Shown here in pieces: positions 1 through 9,771 of a stretch of DNA of 64,000 bases. The stretch lies in assembly GCF_018502485.1 (NCBI RefSeq), contig NZ_CP075546.1; one strand, written 5' to 3'. Numbering within the stretch: position 1 is the first letter of the stretch; the number at the start of each line of letters is the position of its first letter. Position numbers and translations under genes: made by a program. This DNA is from Methanospirillum purgamenti (GTDB lineage Archaea; Halobacteriota; Methanomicrobia; Methanomicrobiales; Methanospirillaceae). The notes beneath the pieces were generated by a model. The model saw only the letters and a program-made list of their open reading frames with translations, ran no database searches and had not been told where the DNA came from.

Positions 1-224
1 CTAAATCTGCTAGAATTGAAGGAGGTCTCCATTTATATTGTCTAAAACAGACATCTCCTTGCGTTCTATTCCTGCTTTCTGTTATTACCATACAGTAGAA
101 AAGCAAAATGAAGATCCAGTAAATATATTGCATGCGGTTTATATGTCTCGACAACAAAAATATAAGGGCACTCGTTAGGTTTCAGAAACCGTAATTTCAC
201 CTGTTCGGTGCATACTAATTCATG

Positions 225-298
225 GGGCTCGTGGTCTAGCTGGTTATGACGTCGCCTTCACACGGCGGAGATCCTGAGTTCGAATCTCAGCGGGCCCA
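225..298 (+). tRNA. tRNA-Val (CAC)
   Basis: A full cloverleaf can be folded. The acceptor strands GGGCTCG and CGGGCCC pair, with discriminator A at 298. The anticodon stem CGCC/GGCG closes the loop TTCACAC, which gives anticodon CAC (valine). The T arm is CTGAG-TTCGAAT-CTCAG. No intron is visible and CCA is not encoded. A TATA-like stretch (AAAATATAAGG, about 166-175) and a small hairpin GGTTTCAGAAACC (178-190) lie upstream. Confidence 0.95.
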
Positions 299-374
299 TG
301 TTCTATATTCTTCAATTTGATTTTTAGAACTTACAATAGATTCTATCCTCATCGGAGGACATTTTTAAAAAAAG

Positions 375-3300
375 TTAATTTGTTGCGTTCCCTGCAGAAG
401 CAACAATTACCGGAGTAACACCGCCCCCAGTTCCACTGCTTCCGGATGACATCTGGGCAAGGACATAAGAAGTCCTTCCTTCAAGAACATTTACAACCTG
501 TTCCCATGGCTGGTACCCTGGCAGTTCTATCCGTATGGTGTGTTGTCCTGGTGTGACCTGTGAAAGGGTAACAGGAGTCTTGCCCTGAGCGACTCCGTCA
601 AGATAAGCAACTCCGTTTCCTGGCATTGATGATATCATTACATATCCATAAATCGGTGTCCACCATGATGGATACAGCGCAGCGGTAACATAGTTCACGC
701 TGCCTCCGCCTCTCACATTAATTGCCTGGTTCCAGTCAAGATATCCATCGGCGGTAACCCGAACCTGGTGGACTCCTGGAGTCACATCAGCAAGCCAGAG
801 TGGACCATTTCCTGCAAGTGCTCCATCAACATATACAGATGACCCTGTCGGGTATGTGTACACACTCAGGATACCATTCTGGCTTGGCTGTAGTCTCATA
901 TCTGCGACTACTTCGGTTGCTCTGCCAGATGTAACCGGGACATTCACGTAATAATCAGTAAATCCGGGTTTTGTAACTTTCAACTGATGTGAACCAGCCT
1001 GAAGGTTGTCAATAGTAAACGTCTGGAGGAATTTTGTTTCTCCTTTCAGAGCATTGTCAAGATATACTGTTGACCTATCCGGAGCATAGATGATCTTGAT
1101 TGCTCCTGATCCAACTGGTCCGGACGAGACAGTAATGTAATCCGCTTTTATAGCGGTATTTGATGATGCCTGGTTACTTGCTGTCAGTTTTACGGTATAC
1201 TTACCTGACTGTTGGTAGATATGCAATGGGTTTGCATCAAGGGCTGAACCCCCGTCTCCAAATTCCCATGCCCACATTGTCGGGCCACCCTGGGATCTGT
1301 CACTGAATTGGACTGCAAGTGGTGCATTACCGCTTGTCGGTGTCCCTACAAAGTCGGCAATTATGCCCCCCGATGGTGAGACTGTAATGTACCCCTCTCT
1401 GACCTTGGTGCTGGTTCCGCTAGATTGAGAGGATGCGGTGAGTTTCACCGTGTATGTTCCCGGATTCTGGTATGTATATGATGGTGATGCTACCATTGAG
1501 GTTCCGCCATCCCCAAATTCCCATGCCCACATAGTTGGACCACCGGTGGACATATCAGTAAACTGGACTGTGAGCGGAGCAGTACCCGAAGTTGGTGCCC
1601 CTGAGAAATCAGCTACAATACCCCCCGATGGTGAGACTGTGATGTATCCTTCCCTGACCTTTGTGCTTGATCCGCTAGTTTGAGAGGATGCGGTGAGTTT
1701 CACCGTGTATGTTCCCGGATTCTGGTATGTATATGATGGTGATGCAACCATTGAGGTTCCGCCATCTCCAAATTCCCATGCCCACATGGTCGGACCACCG
1801 GTGGACATATCAGTAAACTGGACTGTGAGCGGAGATGTTCCCGTGGTTGGATTTGCTGAAAAGTCTGCAACAATTCCGGATCCACCTACCGAGATGTAGT
1901 TCTCCCTTGTCATGGTATGAGAACCGCCACTATTCTTGACAGTGAGTTTTACCGTAAAGGATCCGCCACTTGAATACACGTGAGCCGGATTTGCATCAGT
2001 TGATGTTGCTCCGTCCCCAAAGTCCCATATATATGAAGTTGGTGGGCCGATTGAGAGATCAGTGAATTTCACCTCAAGTGGTGCAGAACCTGAAAGGGGT
2101 GTCGCTTCAAACATGGCGACTGGTGGTGGAATGTCTCCTGTCACTGAAATGTAATCAGTTTCAGTCTTTTTATCTGATCCAGCCGTATTTGAGGCGGTAA
2201 GACTGACAGAATATACTCCTGCTTCCTGGTATGTGTGTGACGGATTTGCGAGCATTCCTTCTGTTGTGCCATCCCCAAATTCCCATGCCCACATTGTCGG
2301 TCCACCAGTTGACTGGTCGGTAAATTGAACGGTCAGGGGTTTTGGTCCACTTCGCTTGTCCACTGTGAAAGCAGCTTTTGGACCAGATCCTGATGAACTA
2401 ACCGTTATGTATCCTTCTTTTATCTTGGTACTGGTTCCACCGGTCTGTGATGATGCTGTTAGTTTAACGGTATATGTTCCCGGATTCTGGTATGTGTGTG
2501 ATGGGTTTGCGAGCATTCCTTCTGTTGTGCCATCCCCAAATTCCCATGCCCACATGGTCGGACTTCCTGTTGAGGTATCGGTAAACTGAACGGTTAATGG
2601 TGCAGTCCCGGATGTTGGAGATGCGGTAAAGTCAGCAACAATTCCACCAGCCTGTGTTACCGTAATGAATCCTTCTTTTGTCTTTGTACTGGTTCCACCG
2701 GTCTGTGATGATGCTGTTAGTTTAACAGTATATGTTCCCGGGTTCTGGTATGTGTGTGATGGGTTTGCAAGCATTCCTTCCGTTGTTCCGTCCCCAAATT
2801 CCCATGCCCACATGGTCGGACTTCCCGTTGAGGTATCGGTAAACTGAACGGTTAATGGTGCAGTCCCGGATGTTGGAGATGCGGTAAAGTCAGCAACAAT
2901 TCCACCAGCCTGTGTTACCGTAATGAATCCTTCTTTTGTCTTTGTACTGGTTCCACCGGTCTGTGATGATGCTGTTAGTTTAACAGTATATGTTCCCGGG
3001 TTCTGGTATGTGTGTGATGGGTTTGCGAGCATTCCTTCCGTTGTTCCATCCCCAAATTCCCATGCCCACATGGTTGGACTTCCCGTTGAGGTATCGGTAA
3101 ACTGAACGGTTAATGGTGCAGTCCCAGATGTTGGAGATGCGGTAAAGTCAGCAACAATTCCACCAGCCTGTGTTACCGTAATGAATCCTTCTTTTGTCTT
3201 TGTACTGGTTCCACCGGTCTGTGATGATGCTGTTAGTTTAACAGTATATGTTCCCGGGTTCTGGTATGTGTGTGATGGGTTTGCGAGCATTCCTTCCGTT

Positions 3301-4052
3301 GTTCCATCCCCAAATTCCCATGCCCACATGGTTGGACTTCCCGTTGAGGTATCGGTAAACTGAACGGTTAATGGTGCAGTCCCAGATGTTGGAGATGCGG
3401 TAAAGTCAGCAACAATTCCACCAGCCTGTGTTACCGTAATGAAATTATCCTTCGTTACTGTATAGTATCCACCCAATGAACCCACAGTCATTTTCACCGT
3501 ATAGGTTCCAGGTGTCTCGTATACATGGCTTGGATCTTTAATTACTGAAGTTCCACCATCTCCAAAGTCCCAGTTCCAGACTGACCACTCTGAGGTAGAA
3601 GTGTCTGTAAATTGCACAGTAAGAGGAGCAGCACCCGATGTCGGTGTTGCAGTAAAGTCAGCACCAAAACCCCCACCAACGGTCAGGTCCAGTTCTTTTG
3701 CAACCCCTGGCTCAAAAGGAACGGTCTGGTCAGCTTTCTGATCACCAATATGGAATGTAATTGTTGCAGATTCTGATTTAACGTCTTCTTCAGTCGCTGC
3801 TACAACCAATTTGTCATCAAAAATTCCATTTCCACCATATTGTCCAGCAGATGAAAGAACCAGTTTTCCCCTGACCTGATCATTGATCTTAGCAATGAGT
3901 GCAGTTCCGGATGCTGCCGAAGCTCCATCAACGGTTACTTTTCCAAAATATTCAGCCGGCAGTGGAGGCACTGCACTTACTGTTACCATTACAAGGCAAA
4001 GCAGAACGGCCAGCATTGCCGCCGGCCTGAGTATTCGAATCCCATCCATCAT
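375..4052 (-). CDS. Secreted PKD/PEGA-domain surface protein
   Basis: The predicted product is a 1225-residue secreted or cell-surface protein. A signal peptide (hydrophobic residues about 10-28, ending VSA) precedes a unique domain of about 100 residues. About ten PKD domains follow (motifs like WAWEFGDG, PGTYTVKL), then three PEGA-type domains near the C-terminus (YLDG, PGxHxIRI patterns). The tail is Gly/Ser/Thr-rich with no transmembrane anchor. PKD and PEGA domains are common in extracellular proteins of methanogens and are thought to mediate adhesion or wall association; the exact role here is unknown. Two adjacent ATGs (4052, 4049) follow a GGGGATGA ribosome binding site. PKD units 2-5 are nearly identical at DNA level. 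Confidence 0.9.
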   Translation of the reverse strand: MMDGIRILRPAAMLAVLLCLVMVTVSAVPPLPAEYFGKVTVDGASAASGTALIAKINDQVRGKLVLSSAGQYGGNGIFDDKLVVAATEEDVKSESATITFHIGDQKADQTVPFEPGVAKELDLTVGGGFGADFTATPTSGAAPLTVQFTDTSTSEWSVWNWDFGDGGTSVIKDPSHVYETPGTYTVKMTVGSLGGYYTVTKDNFITVTQAGGIVADFTASPTSGTAPLTVQFTDTSTGSPTMWAWEFGDGTTEGMLANPSHTYQNPGTYTVKLTASSQTGGTSTKTKEGFITVTQAGGIVADFTASPTSGTAPLTVQFTDTSTGSPTMWAWEFGDGTTEGMLANPSHTYQNPGTYTVKLTASSQTGGTSTKTKEGFITVTQAGGIVADFTASPTSGTAPLTVQFTDTSTGSPTMWAWEFGDGTTEGMLANPSHTYQNPGTYTVKLTASSQTGGTSTKTKEGFITVTQAGGIVADFTASPTSGTAPLTVQFTDTSTGSPTMWAWEFGDGTTEGMLANPSHTYQNPGTYTVKLTASSQTGGTSTKIKEGYITVSSSGSGPKAAFTVDKRSGPKPLTVQFTDQSTGGPTMWAWEFGDGTTEGMLANPSHTYQEAGVYSVSLTASNTAGSDKKTETDYISVTGDIPPPVAMFEATPLSGSAPLEVKFTDLSIGPPTSYIWDFGDGATSTDANPAHVYSSGGSFTVKLTVKNSGGSHTMTRENYISVGGSGIVADFSANPTTGTSPLTVQFTDMSTGGPTMWAWEFGDGGTSMVASPSYTYQNPGTYTVKLTASSQTSGSSTKVREGYITVSPSGGIVADFSGAPTSGTAPLTVQFTDMSTGGPTMWAWEFGDGGTSMVASPSYTYQNPGTYTVKLTASSQSSGTSTKVREGYITVSPSGGIIADFVGTPTSGNAPLAVQFSDRSQGGPTMWAWEFGDGGSALDANPLHIYQQSGKYTVKLTASNQASSNTAIKADYITVSSGPVGSGAIKIIYAPDRSTVYLDNALKGETKFLQTFTIDNLQAGSHQLKVTKPGFTDYYVNVPVTSGRATEVVADMRLQPSQNGILSVYTYPTGSSVYVDGALAGNGPLWLADVTPGVHQVRVTADGYLDWNQAINVRGGGSVNYVTAALYPSWWTPIYGYVMISSMPGNGVAYLDGVAQGKTPVTLSQVTPGQHTIRIELPGYQPWEQVVNVLEGRTSYVLAQMSSGSSGTGGGVTPVIVASAGNATN
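2407..3438. repeat. Four tandem 258-bp repeats inside the PKD gene
   Basis: Units begin at about 2407, 2665, 2923 and 3181, exactly 258 bp apart. Each encodes one 86-residue PKD unit. The last three differ at only a few positions and the first is slightly more diverged. Near identity at synonymous sites points to recent duplication or gene conversion rather than protein-level selection alone. Confidence 0.92.
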
Positions 4053-4245
4053 TTCATCCCCTAAAGAAGCATATTTTCCTGATGTATAGATCAGGAGTAC
4101 CTAAGTTTCCTGAGTGTTTGAATATTGTGCACAGTGATGATAAGGATTGTGGAAGAACTCTGCATTACAGGTCTGATATGAACAAAAGAAAGACTTGAAA
4201 AAATATTGATATTTTGGTATATTTATTCCTGAATTTTTAATTTAA

Positions 4246-5859
4246 CTATATGTTGTCGGGTTTTTCTTCCTCTGATGTTGATACAATCTCAGATCTGATT
4301 GTCAGAAATACCGGTCCCCGAACATCGGTTTTCAGGTTATTATCAGTTATGTATCGCATGGCCCAGGGTTCGATTTTCAGATTAATATCTCCTGGGAGTC
4401 GTGCCATTTTAATCTGAACTGATGTCGGGATTCCAAAATGTGCTGCCTGCTCAATCTCCGCCGCAGCCTGTGAGGTAACTGCAAAAAGATAAGTTATTCC
4501 GGTGGATATGCCGTTTTTCCTGACTTCTGCAAATTTTTCTGTATCAGGAACCCCAAGAATAGCGCCGTTGTAAACAAATATCTCGTTCATACAGGCTGGT
4601 CCGAGCAGCTTTGCGTTTTCTTCCGGTTCCTCCACATACACCCGTACTTGTTTTCCGGCGATTTCTCCCTCAAATGCTACAAATGAGCAGGGACCAATTG
4701 CACTACTATTTGCAACAGCGGTGTCAATTAAGGATCTCACAAGATTCTTTCCGGGTGTTGTTGCAGGCTCAGTGAGTAATGAGACGCCTGCTGCAAGTTC
4801 GGTGTCTGTATACCGGATAGGGAAGAACTGGGGGAAGCAGAGTTCACGAACATCTTTTGCTTTATTCATGATCATGGCCATTCGTTCAACACCAAGGCCA
4901 AGGTTCATAACCGGTACTCCAATCCCATATTCTGCCAATGCAACCGGGGAATAGATACCAAAAGTGGCTACCTCAACCCATCCATGATCAGGATGAGCAG
5001 CATATACCTCAGTCTGGGTATCAGGCATGTAGTATTTTGATCGTTTGTCATCCGGCCTGAACTCAAAATCAGTATATCCGAATGCAGAAAGAAGTGCTCG
5101 TGCAACCGCTTTTCCATCCTCAATTGTTACATGTTCCCCTGCAACCACACAGGATGCAGAGTGATAACTCATAAGACGATGTGAATCTTCTGCCTGTTCA
5201 CGTCTGAAACACCGGTCAATAGAAAACAGTCTTATTGGATGAGGGACTTTTTCCCAGATGGAGCCAAGGGTCTGGAACCACCCGCTTGTCATATGGGATC
5301 GGAGTGTCTGCCTGGATGATTCAGGTTTTAATTCACGAAACTCCGGGAAAACCTGATCCAATATCTCAACAATCCGTGCATCGTCTGTATGAAGCACTGC
5401 AGAAAGTTCATGAGTTAACTCATCCCCATCGATCTCTGACTTCTTATATGCATGAAGCGTCTTTCGGAGTGATTCTTCTTCTTCCTCTGAAAGATCACGA
5501 CCAAGAATACCATTGATCTTTTGGATCTGTTCTTTCCCGATACCGACATTTGGTCGGGGAAGTCCTCCAAGATAAAAAACCCGGTCAAGGACTGCCATTG
5601 CTTCAGGACCAAACTGCCGGTAGACTTCCTTCTCATCAACGATTATCGGATTTTCAGCTTCATCAAAACCGATTGCCAGGTATGCCTGCCTGAGCCGGTG
5701 AATTGTTTCAAAGACTGGATGAACCTGAGCCCCGGGGTATGTAAGCCTTGGATACATCAAATCAGTAGTCGGTGGAGTAAGAACAGACGGGCCTGTATGC
5801 CATGCTGATTCAAAATCCTCTTTTCCCCGCTTTTTAAACTCTTCTATGTCAAATATCAT
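4246..5859 (-). CDS. sepS: O-phosphoseryl-tRNA synthetase (SepRS)
   Basis: This class II aminoacyl-tRNA synthetase charges tRNA-Cys with O-phosphoserine, the first step of the indirect Cys-tRNA route of methanogens; SepCysS then makes Cys-tRNA. The 537-residue length fits the family. The N-terminus (MIFDIEEFKKRG) is family-like. Motif 2 (RCFRREQAEDSHR, about 216-228) and motif 3 (GLGVER, about 321-326) are present. The start at 5859 is chosen because its ATG overlaps the stop of the upstream taw1 gene (ATGA), which suggests translational coupling. It is the last gene of prf1-argS-taw1-sepS. The partner SepCysS is not in this window. Confidence 0.93.
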   Translation of the reverse strand: MIFDIEEFKKRGKEDFESAWHTGPSVLTPPTTDLMYPRLTYPGAQVHPVFETIHRLRQAYLAIGFDEAENPIIVDEKEVYRQFGPEAMAVLDRVFYLGGLPRPNVGIGKEQIQKINGILGRDLSEEEEESLRKTLHAYKKSEIDGDELTHELSAVLHTDDARIVEILDQVFPEFRELKPESSRQTLRSHMTSGWFQTLGSIWEKVPHPIRLFSIDRCFRREQAEDSHRLMSYHSASCVVAGEHVTIEDGKAVARALLSAFGYTDFEFRPDDKRSKYYMPDTQTEVYAAHPDHGWVEVATFGIYSPVALAEYGIGVPVMNLGLGVERMAMIMNKAKDVRELCFPQFFPIRYTDTELAAGVSLLTEPATTPGKNLVRSLIDTAVANSSAIGPCSFVAFEGEIAGKQVRVYVEEPEENAKLLGPACMNEIFVYNGAILGVPDTEKFAEVRKNGISTGITYLFAVTSQAAAEIEQAAHFGIPTSVQIKMARLPGDINLKIEPWAMRYITDNNLKTDVRGPVFLTIRSEIVSTSEEEKPDNI

Positions 5860-6776
5860 GAATCTCGCTCCAGACAAATAACCCGTGAAAGACTGTTTTC
5901 ACCCCGGATCTTATAAGAAAGATGGGGAAGCATTCTCTGTGTAAACCGCTCAACTTCATCATGAAGGGGCATATGCTTGATGGTAAGACGACGTTGGCTG
6001 TATCCGACATGCATGTATGCCTTCACTTCAACAAACTGTGCTCCGCTCTCCTGAATAATTCTGGCATACCCTTCAGGATTCTGATCATTGATCCCTCTTA
6101 CCAGAGTGACCCGTATCGCAGTCCGGTGTCCTGTATCGGTCTCATGTCCAAGATCCGAGAGGCTCTCGAGGATCCTATCCCAGTAATCTTCATCAGGTCG
6201 TGCTATCCGAAGATATGTCTCACGATCAGGTCCGGTTAATGAGATGTACTTCTGGTACGGGTGACATTGCTTCAGCACATCTGGCATAGTGCCGTTTGAT
6301 ACTAGAAATGTTGTGCCTCCTGTCTGATTAAGCAGATCAATGAGTTCTGGCAGGTGTGGATACAGAGTTGGCTCTCCGGAGAGGGAGATTGCATACTGGT
6401 CTGGTTGTAGTGCATCCTCCCACTTTCCTTTCGTTACTCTGGGTGAAACTTTGTATCCACCAAGAGCTTTCTTTTGGAGAAATGGGATGCGGGCAACAAT
6501 CTCTTTTGGATCCAGATCTTTTTCACCAGTATATTCATGCTCAAAAGAGCGCCAGCAAAAGAGACATTTATGGTTACACCGGAGTGTTGGTGTCATCTGA
6601 ACACACCGGTGACTGGTTATTCCATAAAACTGGTTTTTATAACACTGATCGCCACCGGTAAGTGATCGTTTACACCAGAGGCAGGGTTTGAGTGCTGCTG
6701 AGGAATCAGGATGGAAAAACTGGTACCCCATCCCCCGGAGTGCTTTCTCCGGTGGTTCACATTGCCCGGAGTGCAT
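5856..6776 (-). CDS. taw1: 4-demethylwyosine synthase, archaeal TYW1
   Basis: This radical SAM enzyme builds the tricyclic core of wyosine at G37 of tRNA-Phe from N1-methylguanosine and pyruvate. The 306-residue protein has the radical SAM cluster motif CNHKCLFC (CX3CX2C). Three further cysteines upstream (KPC, DQC, HRC contexts) match the second iron-sulphur cluster known in archaeal TYW1. SLSGEPTLYP is the SAM-binding GEP region. It overlaps argS by 20 nt and sepS by 4 nt, so the operon is tightly coupled. The start at 6776 is probable; an internal ATG at 6731 is possible but would remove family-like sequence. Confidence 0.92.
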   Translation of the reverse strand: MHSGQCEPPEKALRGMGYQFFHPDSSAALKPCLWCKRSLTGGDQCYKNQFYGITSHRCVQMTPTLRCNHKCLFCWRSFEHEYTGEKDLDPKEIVARIPFLQKKALGGYKVSPRVTKGKWEDALQPDQYAISLSGEPTLYPHLPELIDLLNQTGGTTFLVSNGTMPDVLKQCHPYQKYISLTGPDRETYLRIARPDEDYWDRILESLSDLGHETDTGHRTAIRVTLVRGINDQNPEGYARIIQESGAQFVEVKAYMHVGYSQRRLTIKHMPLHDEVERFTQRMLPHLSYKIRGENSLSRVICLERDS

Positions 6777-8424
6777 CTATACCCAGCGTTTCCAATGCTT
6801 CTTTGAGCGTATTACGAGTCGCATCGACCAGCGTCAACCGGCGATCCCGGATCTTACCTTCAGCTTTGAGGACGGGTTCTGCATGGTAGAAGGAGTTAAA
6901 GATATCTGCAAGTTCCCTGGCATAAATTGCGAGAAGATGTGGTTTTAATTCAGTAACAACTTCCTGAATTACTTTTGGGAACAGGGCTATCTGCTTGGTA
7001 AGAGCGATCTCTCCCTCACCTTCTGCTTCAAAACATGGTGTGTACGAATTAGCTTTATCCAGAATACTGCAGGCACGTGCATGGGCATACTGGATATACG
7101 GACCGCTTTGTTTTTCAAAGTCAAGGGCTTCTTTCCAGTCAAAAACCGTGCTCTTTTCCGGAATAGTTCTTATAATATCATACCTGATTGCAGAAATAGC
7201 CACAGAGTGGGCGATCTTCTTTCTCTCTTCTTCAGAGAGTTCCGGCCTTCTTACGGTTACCTCTTCAAGAGCCCTGCGTTCTGTCTCTGCAATAAGTTCA
7301 TCGGCCGAGATAAATTTCCCTTTTCTTGTACTCATCGAGCCTTCAGGGAGAGAAACAAATTCAAAAAAGACAATTTCTGGAACACGTTCGCCAAGGATAT
7401 CTAATGTGGCCTGGAGTTGCGTTCCGATAAGTTTGTGATCTGCACCAAGTACATCGATTATCCGGTCAAAGTTGTGTCCTTTCCAGATATGAAACGCTAT
7501 ATCACGCGCAGCATAGACACTGGTTCCATCCGATCTCCTCAGTATATAATTCTTCTCAAATCCATAAGCTGAGAGATCCAGGGAAAGTGTCTCCTCAATA
7601 CGTGCTTCGGGCAGATGTGATATCCTGGAGAGGGCTTTAGCAGTATCGCCATTCCGGATAAAATCACTCTCATATACAAATCGGTCATGTTTCACATGCA
7701 TGGCTGCAAGTGTGTCTTTAAATCCATCAAGACACCGCTTTACCGGGATTTTGAACTGGCTGATTGTGTCAGGATCTCCGGATTCCACCATCTGCATGAG
7801 TCGATCAATTTCTGCATTCAGAGCAGGATCTTTCTCAAGATGGCGGTTTGCTTCGATATACACCTCAGCGATGAGGTGGTCCCCTTTTCCTTCAGCATGG
7901 ATATCTGCCCCCTGTGTGGCAATACCCCAGGCAACGATGGCTATCTGTCTGCCCATATCATTGACATAATACTGGACTTCAAGTGGATAGCCGGCTTTCC
8001 GAAATGATCTCGTCAGGGTATCGCCAATGATGGTATTTCTAATATGACCGACATGGAGAGGCCCGTTCGGATTGGCAGATGTGTGTTCAAGAACAACGCG
8101 TTGGGATTGAGACTGACCTTTCCCATATCCGTCGCAAACAGCCTGTTTCAGGACGTTTGAACAGTATTGTGCGCCAAAAATAAAATTGACATAAGGACCG
8201 ACTGCAAGGGTTTGTGCACCGGTCTCCTGTAAGACCTTGTCCTTAATGGCTTCTGCAATATCTTTGGCAATGAGAGCTGGTGCTTTTTTTAGTTCCTTTG
8301 CGAGACTAAAAGCAATGGTTGAAGCGACATCAGCATGGTCACCTCCGTCGGTAAGCAGAACATCTTCTTTCCCAGTATGTTCCCGGAGAATTGTCGTGAT
8401 AACATCACATGTATTATGGTACAT
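6757..8424 (-). CDS. argS: Arginyl-tRNA synthetase
   Basis: This class I synthetase attaches arginine to tRNA-Arg. The HIGH signature is HVGH at about residues 124-127 in TSANPNGPLHVGH. The KMSKS-equivalent is STRKG in a GSMSTRKGKF context. The C-terminal anticodon-binding domain carries the usual QYAHAR segment. The length of 555 residues is normal. The ATG overlaps the prf1 stop by one base (TGATG), a typical coupled arrangement, and the 3' end overlaps taw1. Confidence 0.95.
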   Translation of the reverse strand: MYHNTCDVITTILREHTGKEDVLLTDGGDHADVASTIAFSLAKELKKAPALIAKDIAEAIKDKVLQETGAQTLAVGPYVNFIFGAQYCSNVLKQAVCDGYGKGQSQSQRVVLEHTSANPNGPLHVGHIRNTIIGDTLTRSFRKAGYPLEVQYYVNDMGRQIAIVAWGIATQGADIHAEGKGDHLIAEVYIEANRHLEKDPALNAEIDRLMQMVESGDPDTISQFKIPVKRCLDGFKDTLAAMHVKHDRFVYESDFIRNGDTAKALSRISHLPEARIEETLSLDLSAYGFEKNYILRRSDGTSVYAARDIAFHIWKGHNFDRIIDVLGADHKLIGTQLQATLDILGERVPEIVFFEFVSLPEGSMSTRKGKFISADELIAETERRALEEVTVRRPELSEEERKKIAHSVAISAIRYDIIRTIPEKSTVFDWKEALDFEKQSGPYIQYAHARACSILDKANSYTPCFEAEGEGEIALTKQIALFPKVIQEVVTELKPHLLAIYARELADIFNSFYHAEPVLKAEGKIRDRRLTLVDATRNTLKEALETLGIDALRAM

Positions 8425-9695
8425 CAGTATCCGGTCCTGTATCTTAAAATTGCGGCAATACCACCAAATGCCGTAAATAACTGTGATCCTTCCTCAAAAT
8501 CATCAGAGATGATAGCAACTTTACTGTTTGATTGATCTGCAAGATACGTCAGTTCATCTACAATATCAGATGAATCAGCAAGCACAAGCGGAGACGTGCA
8601 TTTTGGACAACTTCCAAGTTCGATGTCATCTGGGTTTTCTCCAGGCTTTATCTGAACAGTTTTTTCTTCAGTATAGCCACATGCATCGCACCTTATAGAC
8701 AATCGGCTTTTTCGAAGTTTGTCTGAGAGCAGCAGGGTATCAACAGCTCCGATTTCAAGGTTCGCCCTGATAGACTGTTCTCCATATGCAGCAAGACCAT
8801 TATCTTTGACAAGTTCCTTGAAGAACCGATCCATGAGGTGTTTTTCTTCAATGACTTCCTGTCCTTTGAGTGCATCTTCTGCAGCCTCAACAAGTTCAGG
8901 AAGACCGCTTTCATTGGTATATGCGACATCAAAGAGTCCGATGATTCGTTTCTGTACTTCATGATGAAGGAAATTTCCCTCTTCAAATTCTTCTTTTGTT
9001 GGAGACGGCCCACCGATGAGGAGTCCTTTAAACCGATTAAAAAAGTCCTTCTCATTGATGAAGATCTCGCTGGAACGTTCTCCTACTTTTTTATAGAACT
9101 CATTAATTGCAATGAGACGGAGCCGCTCAAAACGGATACTTGACTGACCACCTTTCCGCTGTTTTCCTGGAACGGTTGAGGTCGTGCCACCAATGGGATC
9201 TATCCTGTTTCCACGTAAAAATCCCCAATATGCTTCGCGGCGGTCTATGACAAGAAGTCCATAAACATATTTCTCCTCAAGCATCTCACGGAGAGGCTCC
9301 AGTTCAAAACGTGAACTACATCTATATAAGTAGAGATTCAGGGGCTCAGGCGGGTTTACAATATCACATTCAAGATCCTGCCGATCCCCGTGTTTATTTA
9401 CTGTTCCACAAAAGACTGCTATGCCGTTTTCTGGTGGCTTTGAATAATATTTTAGCCTGGAAAGAATACTGGAGATAGCACTCTGGACATTTGTTCTAGT
9501 CTGCTTGGACTTGATGTTTGAACACTGACCAAACTCATCCCTGAGCTGGGCGGTTACATCATAGATCTGTTTGTCCGGGGGAATGTACAGGGATATAAGT
9601 TCTGTTCCACTACCTTCTTTTGCCTCCAGACGCTCAAGCATCTTTTTAAATTCATATTTCCGTCTAGCTTCGTCCAGTTCAACCGCTTCGCTCAT
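8424..9695 (-). CDS. prf1: Peptide chain release factor aRF1
   Basis: The archaeal/eukaryal-type class 1 release factor reads all three stop codons and triggers peptide release. The NIKS stop-recognition motif lies at about residues 60-63 and the GGQ catalytic motif at about 182-184. A C-terminal zinc-ribbon-like segment (CDACG...CPKC) is present. The length of 423 residues fits aRF1. It is the first gene of the prf1-argS-taw1-sepS operon, so termination, Arg and Cys charging and wyosine formation are co-expressed. Confidence 0.95.
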   Translation of the reverse strand: MSEAVELDEARRKYEFKKMLERLEAKEGSGTELISLYIPPDKQIYDVTAQLRDEFGQCSNIKSKQTRTNVQSAISSILSRLKYYSKPPENGIAVFCGTVNKHGDRQDLECDIVNPPEPLNLYLYRCSSRFELEPLREMLEEKYVYGLLVIDRREAYWGFLRGNRIDPIGGTTSTVPGKQRKGGQSSIRFERLRLIAINEFYKKVGERSSEIFINEKDFFNRFKGLLIGGPSPTKEEFEEGNFLHHEVQKRIIGLFDVAYTNESGLPELVEAAEDALKGQEVIEEKHLMDRFFKELVKDNGLAAYGEQSIRANLEIGAVDTLLLSDKLRKSRLSIRCDACGYTEEKTVQIKPGENPDDIELGSCPKCTSPLVLADSSDIVDELTYLADQSNSKVAIISDDFEEGSQLFTAFGGIAAILRYRTGY

Positions 9696-9771
9696 GAGAC
9701 TATCCTACAGTATAAGCTGGTATATATTGATCTGAGGCTGACTTAAGGTTCACCGTTGTCCCGCGTCATCT

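Noticed and set aside
1..120. Imperfect inverted repeat AAGGAG...CTCCTT (19-61)
   Set aside because: The arms match only partly and lie at the window edge, so its meaning cannot be judged.
1438..3363. Five plus-strand open frames of 60-81 codons within the PKD gene
   Set aside because: They repeat with the 258-bp period and are antisense shadows of the PKD repeats.
2407..3438. CRISPR-like array
   Set aside because: The periodic repeats are 258-bp coding units of a PKD protein, with no short repeat/spacer pattern.
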